In this document: positions 58,130-64,000 of the stretch, in pieces
How positions within the stretch are numbered: position 1 is the stretch's first letter
Layout: each line of letters starts with the position of its first letter
NCBI GenBank assembly: GCA_027574665.1
Contig: CM050665.1
Span: forward strand, 992,001-1,056,000
Direction of reading: 5' to 3'
Length of the DNA: 64,000 bases
From: Rhynochetos jubatus
Lineage: Eukaryota > Chordata > Aves > Eurypygiformes > Rhynochetidae
The notes under the pieces: model-generated
What the model saw: only the letters and a program-made list of their open reading frames with translations
Databases searched by the model: none
Told to the model about the DNA's origin: nothing
Translations under genes and position numbers: made by a program

Positions 58130-59178
58130 AGCTGAGCTGCGGGGCCCCGGCCCCCCTCTGCCATTCCATCCGTAGCTGTTACAGCCGCCTGCCCTTGGCG
58201 CGGGACTGAAGCCCCCGGATATGCATGGCCTCTCCGCTTCGGCGGGAGCGTTCCCCCGCAGACTGTTAGCGCTGCCCCTCCTCGCCCTGGCCCGGCCGGC
58301 AGTGTCTGGAGAAGGACGCTCTCTTCCCGGCGGCGGGATGTGCTGATGCCGCTCTGGACAATCGGTTTGTGCGGCCCCGGGAGCAGCACCCACAGCCTGG
58401 CCGGGCTGGGTTGGCTGAACGGGCTGGGGCTGGCTCAGAGGTGACACGACCAGGGCTCCGAACAGAGCGGCACCTGGCCAGGCCTTCCCCGAGAGCCCCC
58501 GCCTCGACACCGGCCGCCTCGCCTCGTCCATTCCTGTTGTTCCCGGTGTCGGCGCCGGCTGGGCATGCGGCGGGAGCGCCAGCAGCAGAGCTCGCGGAGC
58601 ACGTGCCTGGCGGCTGCCCAGGGCGCCAGGGCCGTTGGGTCTCTCCTGCCCCGCCCTGGCAGCGAGAGGGGAGCTCCTCAGCTCGCCCAGCCCATGCAGC
58701 CACAGCCTCGGTCCGGGCGCCGCGGCCGATGCGGAACGCGAGAGCTTCCAGGTTCCCAGCTCCCTGCCCTTGCCCTGCGCCGGCTGGTCAGTGGTGCTGT
58801 CGCTCCCTTCGAGTCGCCGCATACGTCTCCCTTCCTTCTGCTCCGGCCTGGGTTGGCGGGTTCCCACGGCCCGCGCTGGGGCGCCGCCGGCCCTCCCGTG
58901 ACACCGGGTACCGGGCGAGCGTCACCTGTCTGCCCTGGCTGTGCTGCGGAGGAGGGGCTGGGCCGCAGCCCCGGTGGAGCCAGGCAGGGACCTCGGCGCG
59001 TTTTTAACCGGTGCCCTGCTCCGATACCGGGGCACACAGCGACCCCCCCGCAGGCCCCTCGCCCCGCGGGCCTGTCCCCTCGCCCCGAGGGGCCTTCTGC
59101 TGGCGCTGGCGTGGGTTCCTCCTCTCTCTGCTGGTAACGAGAGGATCACTTTGTAATAAAAAGGCAGGAGAACCACTT
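58130..59178 (+). other. NCOA5: NCOA5 3'UTR
   Basis: About 1.05 kb between the stop codon and the AATAAA at 59155-59160. It is GC-rich with no coding character. The human gene also has a 3'UTR of moderate length. Confidence 0.75.
59155..59160 (+). terminator. NCOA5: NCOA5 poly(A) signal AATAAA
   Basis: CACTTTGTAATAAAAAGGCAG is the first canonical hexamer after the NCOA5 stop. A GT-containing stretch (TTGGTGCGTCTGTGGCGCG) follows about 20 nt downstream. Confidence 0.8.
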
Positions 59179-59354
59179 GGTGCGTCTGTGGCGCGCGGCA
59201 GCCGGAGCGCCTCGCTGCGCCCCCCCTCCCTGGCACCCCACGGCGGGGCTGCCCCGTGCTGGGGCCCCTGGGGACGGCCTGCCTCCGTTTGTGCCGTGAG
59301 TGTGCCGGACCGCGGATCCTGCTTCTGGGAGCTGGGTGGGCGGGGGCTGCGCGA

Positions 59355-59772
59355 GGGGCCCTTTCGGCCGGTGGGGTGGGGGTGCTGGGGCCAGCGGTGA
59401 CCTTGGCCCTGCGTCCCGGGGGTGTGGGGGCTGCTTGGGCCAGAGGTGAGCTGGCCCTGTGTCTCAAGGGTGTGGGGTGCTGGGGTCAGCGGTGAGCTGG
59501 CCCCGTGTCCTGGGGGTGTGGGGGTGCTTGGGTCAGCGGTGAGCTGGCCCTATGTCTCAGGGGTGTGGGGGTGCTGGGGTCAGTGGTGAACTGGCCCCGC
59601 GTCCTGGGGGTGTGGGGGTGCTCAGGTCAGCGGTGAGCTGGCCCTGTGTCTCGAGGGTGCGGGGGTACTGGGGTCAGTGGTGACCTTGGCCCTGTGTCCC
59701 AGGGGTCGGGGGGTGCTCAGGTCAGCGGCGAGCTGGCCCTGTGTCCTGGGGGTGTGGGGGTGCTCGCAGGGC
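59355..59772. repeat. Minisatellite, 46-48-bp unit, about 8-9 copies, between convergent genes
   Basis: The unit is of the form GGTCAGCGGTGAGCTGGCCC followed by TGTGTCYYRGGGGTGTGGGGGTGCT in imperfect copies. The anchor GTGAGCTGG or its variant starts at 59446, 59492, 59539, 59586, 59633, 59680 and 59728. The array fills most of the 0.85-kb gap between the NCOA5 and SLC12A5 poly(A) sites and is strongly G-rich on the plus strand. Confidence 0.93.
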
Positions 59773-60042
59773 TGCGGGTCCCTTGGCCTCCCCCGCGCTG
59801 GCTGGTGCTGCCCTTCCTGTGCCAAGTGCCTCCGACTGCCCCCCGCCCCGGTGCGGGCCCGTCTCCCCGCAGCCCCCGGGCAGGGGGAGCGTCTCCTGGG
59901 CCGCTCAGAGGTTGGGGCGGGCGCTCGAGCGCTGCTGCTCCCCGCAGCCTCCTGCGCCCGGCCCGCGGCAGCGGGGCCGCCAGGTGCCGAGAGCCGGGGG
60001 GCGAGGACGCCGGAGCAGGCGGCGCAGGGTGTAATAAAATCC

Positions 60043-60048
60043 TTTATT
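60043..60048 (-). terminator. SLC12A5: SLC12A5 poly(A) signal AATAAA
   Basis: The minus strand reads AAAATGCAATAAAGGATTTT, the first canonical hexamer downstream of a long UTR without earlier good signals. A plus-strand AATAAA lies at 60033-60038, so the two form an interrupted palindrome. Confidence 0.75.
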
Positions 60049-62385
60049 GCATTTTGTGCAGACGGGAGTCTAGAAAAATGAGCACAGTGAAAGCAGAAAA
60101 GCAGCAACGGAGCACTGGGGAGCCGAGGAGCCGCCGCTCGGCGAGCACGGAGAGCAGCGGGCCCGGCCCCGGGCGGCCTAACGCACGACACCCGACAGCC
60201 ACGAACGCAAGTGCGCGCCTAGGGCGCGGGTTTTCTTCTTTTGTCCTGTTTTTGGCTTGCAGCCCGCTCTATTTACAGGGCGCGGCGGTGCTCTGCACAC
60301 AGATGCTCTAGAACACAAAGCAGACTAGTCACTACGTGGCCACTGCGCTACTGCACTCGGACGGGGCACTCGGACGGGGCACGCGGGTGGACGCACGCGA
60401 ACACGAGCTACGGTGGGCGGCGCTGGGGGGGCGGCCCGGCTCACGGCAGCACACAGGTATTGCACGGGTAGCGCAGACGGCGGGTGCCGCCCGGGCCGCG
60501 GGCTCCGGCCTGCTACAGCGGAGGGTCTCGGCTGCTGGTGCCGCTCCCGCCCTCCGCAGCGCCCGGAGCTCCTCCTGCCCGGGCCGGGCGCCCCCCGGTG
60601 CCCCGCCGCCGGGAACGGGGCAGCTCCCGCGCTGCAGACAGAGCACCGGGCCCGGCGCTGGGGGCCCGCATGCCCCCCGCCCACTGCGGGCCGCGCTGTT
60701 GTCCCGCCGTCCCGGGGAGCGAACTCAGGGAGGGGGGAGTCGAGACCATCCCGCCTGGAGCAAGAACTGGGCTGTGCCCGCGCGTGAGCCGAGGAGGGAC
60801 TCGCGTGTCTACCGGAGGAGGACGCCGCTTGGCCGCGGCGCAGGGCGGAAGGGTGCTCCGCGGGGACCGAACACTCGCGAGGCCGAACGTGCAGGGCTGG
60901 GGTTGTAAACGAACATGCAGTGCCGGCCGCTCGCGCCCCGGCCCCCCACCCGCGCCACGCTGCCGGGCAGGCTGTGCCGCGCGCCCGCTGGCGCCCTGCC
61001 CCGCTCCCGGGAGGGTGAGGAGGGGGCCCGCCTGGGCGCCACGGCGGGGGCTCACATCCCGCACCTGGGGGAGCCGGGGCGGTGGCTTCGGGGGGGTTGG
61101 GCGGCGCGGAGGGGGAGTGGGACGCACAGGCGGTGCCGGGGGGGCGCCGAGGCATGCCCCGGCCTGCCAGCACCGCTGCTGCCCCGTGCCCGCTGCTGGA
61201 GGAAGCGCTCCATGCCCCGGCGCGGCCCGTGGCCTCAGCTCGGGCCCTCGGCGCTGACCCGCTCTTGCGCTGGGGCGGAGGGCGCGGGCCCTAAGAGGGG
61301 GGCTGCAGGGAGCGGGGGGTCTTTGGGAGAGGCAGGGCAGCGGGCGAGCGCTGCGGCCTGAGGAGTGCGGTTCCTGCACGCGCCGCCCCCGTTGCGGCAG
61401 AAGAGCCTCTGGTAGCGGGGGGGAGGCTGGAGGCCGCGTGCTTGCTGCCTGCCCGCGGAGCCCCCCGCCCGCCCGCAGAGCCCGCTGCCCCGCGGGGCTG
61501 CCCTGCCCCGAGCCAGAGCAGCCCGGGGCTTGCCAGGGGGCTGCCCCCGCCACCCCGGGGCTCCTGTGCCTCGGCTCACCCCGCCGTGCCCCCGGGACCA
61601 GCTGCCGCCCCCAGGGCTGCGGGGAGGCAGCTGGGGAGAAGGGAGGCACTTGGGGAACGGGGACGCACGTGCGGCCGCGGCCTGGCGCGAGGCCGGGAGC
61701 GGCTCCCAGCAGGGACCGGAAATCCCGACCTCGGCACCAACCCGCTTCGGCCTGGACCTGGAGTCGGGGGGCTCTGCGGGGGGAGCGGGGCCGGTGCAGA
61801 GGGAGCTTCCTGCTCCGGCGGGGGCAGGAGGGAGGGGCGGGCAGGGGCTGGGTGCTGGGGCTGCACGTGCCGGGCGGGAGGGTGCCCCACGGCGATGCTG
61901 CGGCAGCACCCGCTCCCGGCGCTGTTCGGGGGCCGGGGGGGGGCCCGGCAGGCGAGCGCTCGATCGCGGGGGGGGGTGCTCGGTCCTGGCCGGGGGACAC
62001 AGCGCTGCCGCTTGGGGCGAGGCTGGCACAGAGCAGCCGGGAGAGGCGGCCTCAGCGGGGCTGCTCGGGAGTGGAAGCTCAAATCCGCTGTGAAACGAGT
62101 TCAGAAAAGTCGGACTTCTTTTCCCTGAAAACCCTTTTTTTGGAGAAGTTTGACTCGAGGAGAGAAATGACCCTGCGCCCTCACTGCCGGGGGCTGGGGA
62201 ACGCCGCAGCCTTCCCCGGAGCGCTGGGTGCCGACGGGCGGGTTCCCGTGGCGGGGTGCCAGCAGAGCCCTGCCTCTCCCCCCGCTCTCTCCCCCCCCCC
62301 CCGGGCACCTAAATCTCTGCAGATAAACTTCATCTGGTTCTATTCACATAAAGACGGGGGCACCTTAAAAATACACCGACTGTGC

Positions 62386-62402
62386 TATGTACACTATGTA
62401 CA
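62386..62402 (-). promoter_or_regulatory. SLC12A5: Two Pumilio-type elements in the SLC12A5 3'UTR
   Basis: On the transcribed strand, CTGTACATAGTGTACATAGC holds two TGTACATA octamers (62395-62402 and 62386-62393), each matching UGUANAUA, with one base between them. They sit in a locally AT-richer stretch. Confidence 0.55.
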
Positions 62403-62657
62403 GGGGTTGCCGGCGGCACCGCGCCCGGCCAGGGCCCGGCAACCGCTCGCGCTCCGGCGCGAGAGATGCTGAGGGGGTGGGGGGTGGGGGGGGGGGCACA
62501 CCACAACGATACGGGAGGGGGCGACCCTGCAGCTGCTGCCAAGGAGGGGCTGGATGAGGGGGCAGCAGGATGATGGGGTGGGGGCAAGCCCGCTGCGGTG
62601 TCCGGCCCTGTCAGCACCGGGGGGGGGGCCCATACGGGTGCTGGGACTACCTGGGTT

Positions 62658-62722
62658 GGCCGGCGCTAGCCCCCACGGTGCCCCCGCCAAAGGCGGGGGC
62701 ACCGTGGGGGCTGGCACCGGCC
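62658..62722. other. Long GC-rich inverted repeat in the SLC12A5 3'UTR
   Basis: Arms 62668-62688 and 62692-62712 are perfect 21-bp reverse complements (left arm begins AGCCCCCACGGTGCCC) around a 3-nt AAA loop. The pairing continues outward for about 10 more positions with one clear mismatch and one wobble-type pair. The RNA would form a very stable hairpin. Confidence 0.9.
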
Positions 62723-62907
62723 CCAGGGTGGGGGTCCATCAGCGGGGGGGCTGCGTTCAGTCTGCAGTACACTGTATATATATTTATATATGCACAAGGC
62801 CGGCAGCGCGGCCGGGATGGGCTGCTCCGGGGGGGGTCTGGCGCTGCAGTCCGAGGCGGGGGTTCGGGGTCGAGGGGGGGCACAAACCTCTCCGACGCGC
62901 GAACGGT

Positions 62908-64000
<1,093 letters not shown>

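Larger units (their letters stand above)
60025..62907 (-). other. SLC12A5: SLC12A5 3'UTR, about 2.9 kb
   Basis: It runs from the stop codon at 62908 to the minus-strand AATAAA at 60043-60048. Notable parts: an AT-rich stretch at 62760-62800 (runs of TATATA), a pair of Pumilio-type elements at 62386-62402, and a long hairpin at 62658-62722. Most of 60350-62250 is extremely CpG-rich. The long minus-strand open frames there are composition artefacts. Confidence 0.75.

Noticed and set aside
60033..60038. Plus-strand AATAAA as the NCOA5 end
   Set aside because: A good signal already occurs at 59155, and this one overlaps the minus-strand signal of SLC12A5.
60513..62000. 495-codon minus-strand open frame in the SLC12A5 UTR
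   Set aside because: It lies within the 3'UTR of a confidently placed gene and has low-complexity GC-driven composition.

Overview
This is vertebrate, almost certainly avian, nuclear DNA. It has split genes with GT-AG introns, very high GC and CpG content, 3' tails of CR1-type LINEs, many short-unit minisatellites, and a diverged solo LTR that resembles elements I remember from neoavian birds. No bacterial or plasmid feature is present. Gene content and order (CDH22, CD40, NCOA5, SLC12A5) match the conserved block on human 20q13.12; the chicken equivalent would be a GC-rich microchromosome.

Layout. (1) 1-8.25 kb: the 3' end of CDH22 (+), with two exons carrying the last extracellular repeat, the membrane segment and the cytoplasmic tail, then a 3'UTR. 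(2) 8.25-36.8 kb: a gene-free tail-to-tail interval. It holds more than ten tandem-repeat arrays, including a 56-copy 20-bp minisatellite with a 340-bp higher-order period, three CR1 fragments, and AT-rich islands with homeodomain-type motifs that look like conserved regulatory elements. (3) 36.8-41.4 kb: complete CD40 (-), nine exons, 280 aa. (4) 41.4-43.1 kb: a shared CpG island between the head-to-head CD40 and NCOA5 promoters, with a kappaB-type site on the CD40 side and ZNF143-type sites on the NCOA5 side. (5) 43.1-59.2 kb: NCOA5 (+), 569 aa by its conserved start, seven coding exons. (6) 59.2-60.0 kb: the gap between convergent 3' ends, mostly a 47-bp minisatellite. (7) 60.0-64.0 kb: the last four exons and the ~2.9-kb 3'UTR of SLC12A5/KCC2 (-), which runs off the right edge.

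The most interesting observation is in the long first intron of NCOA5. Two exon-like segments (46269-46451 and 46915-47022) encode the two halves of an RNA-recognition motif (RRM). They join in phase with each other and with the exon at 50301, whose apparent 5'UTR is itself open and completes the last RRM strand. This predicts an RRM-containing N-terminal extension of NCOA5, absent from the human protein as I know it, although one splice acceptor and one RRM signature residue look damaged. Other points of note are a 15-nt SLC12A5 microexon behind a (CT)12 tract, a near-perfect long hairpin and paired Pumilio-type sites in the SLC12A5 3'UTR, and a perfect Ets-IRF composite element in CD40 intron 1.

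The genes are neighbours rather than a pathway: a neuronal type II cadherin, an immune co-stimulatory receptor, a nuclear-receptor coregulator and a neuronal chloride transporter. All assignments come from reading the sequence and from remembered family sequences; no database search was run.
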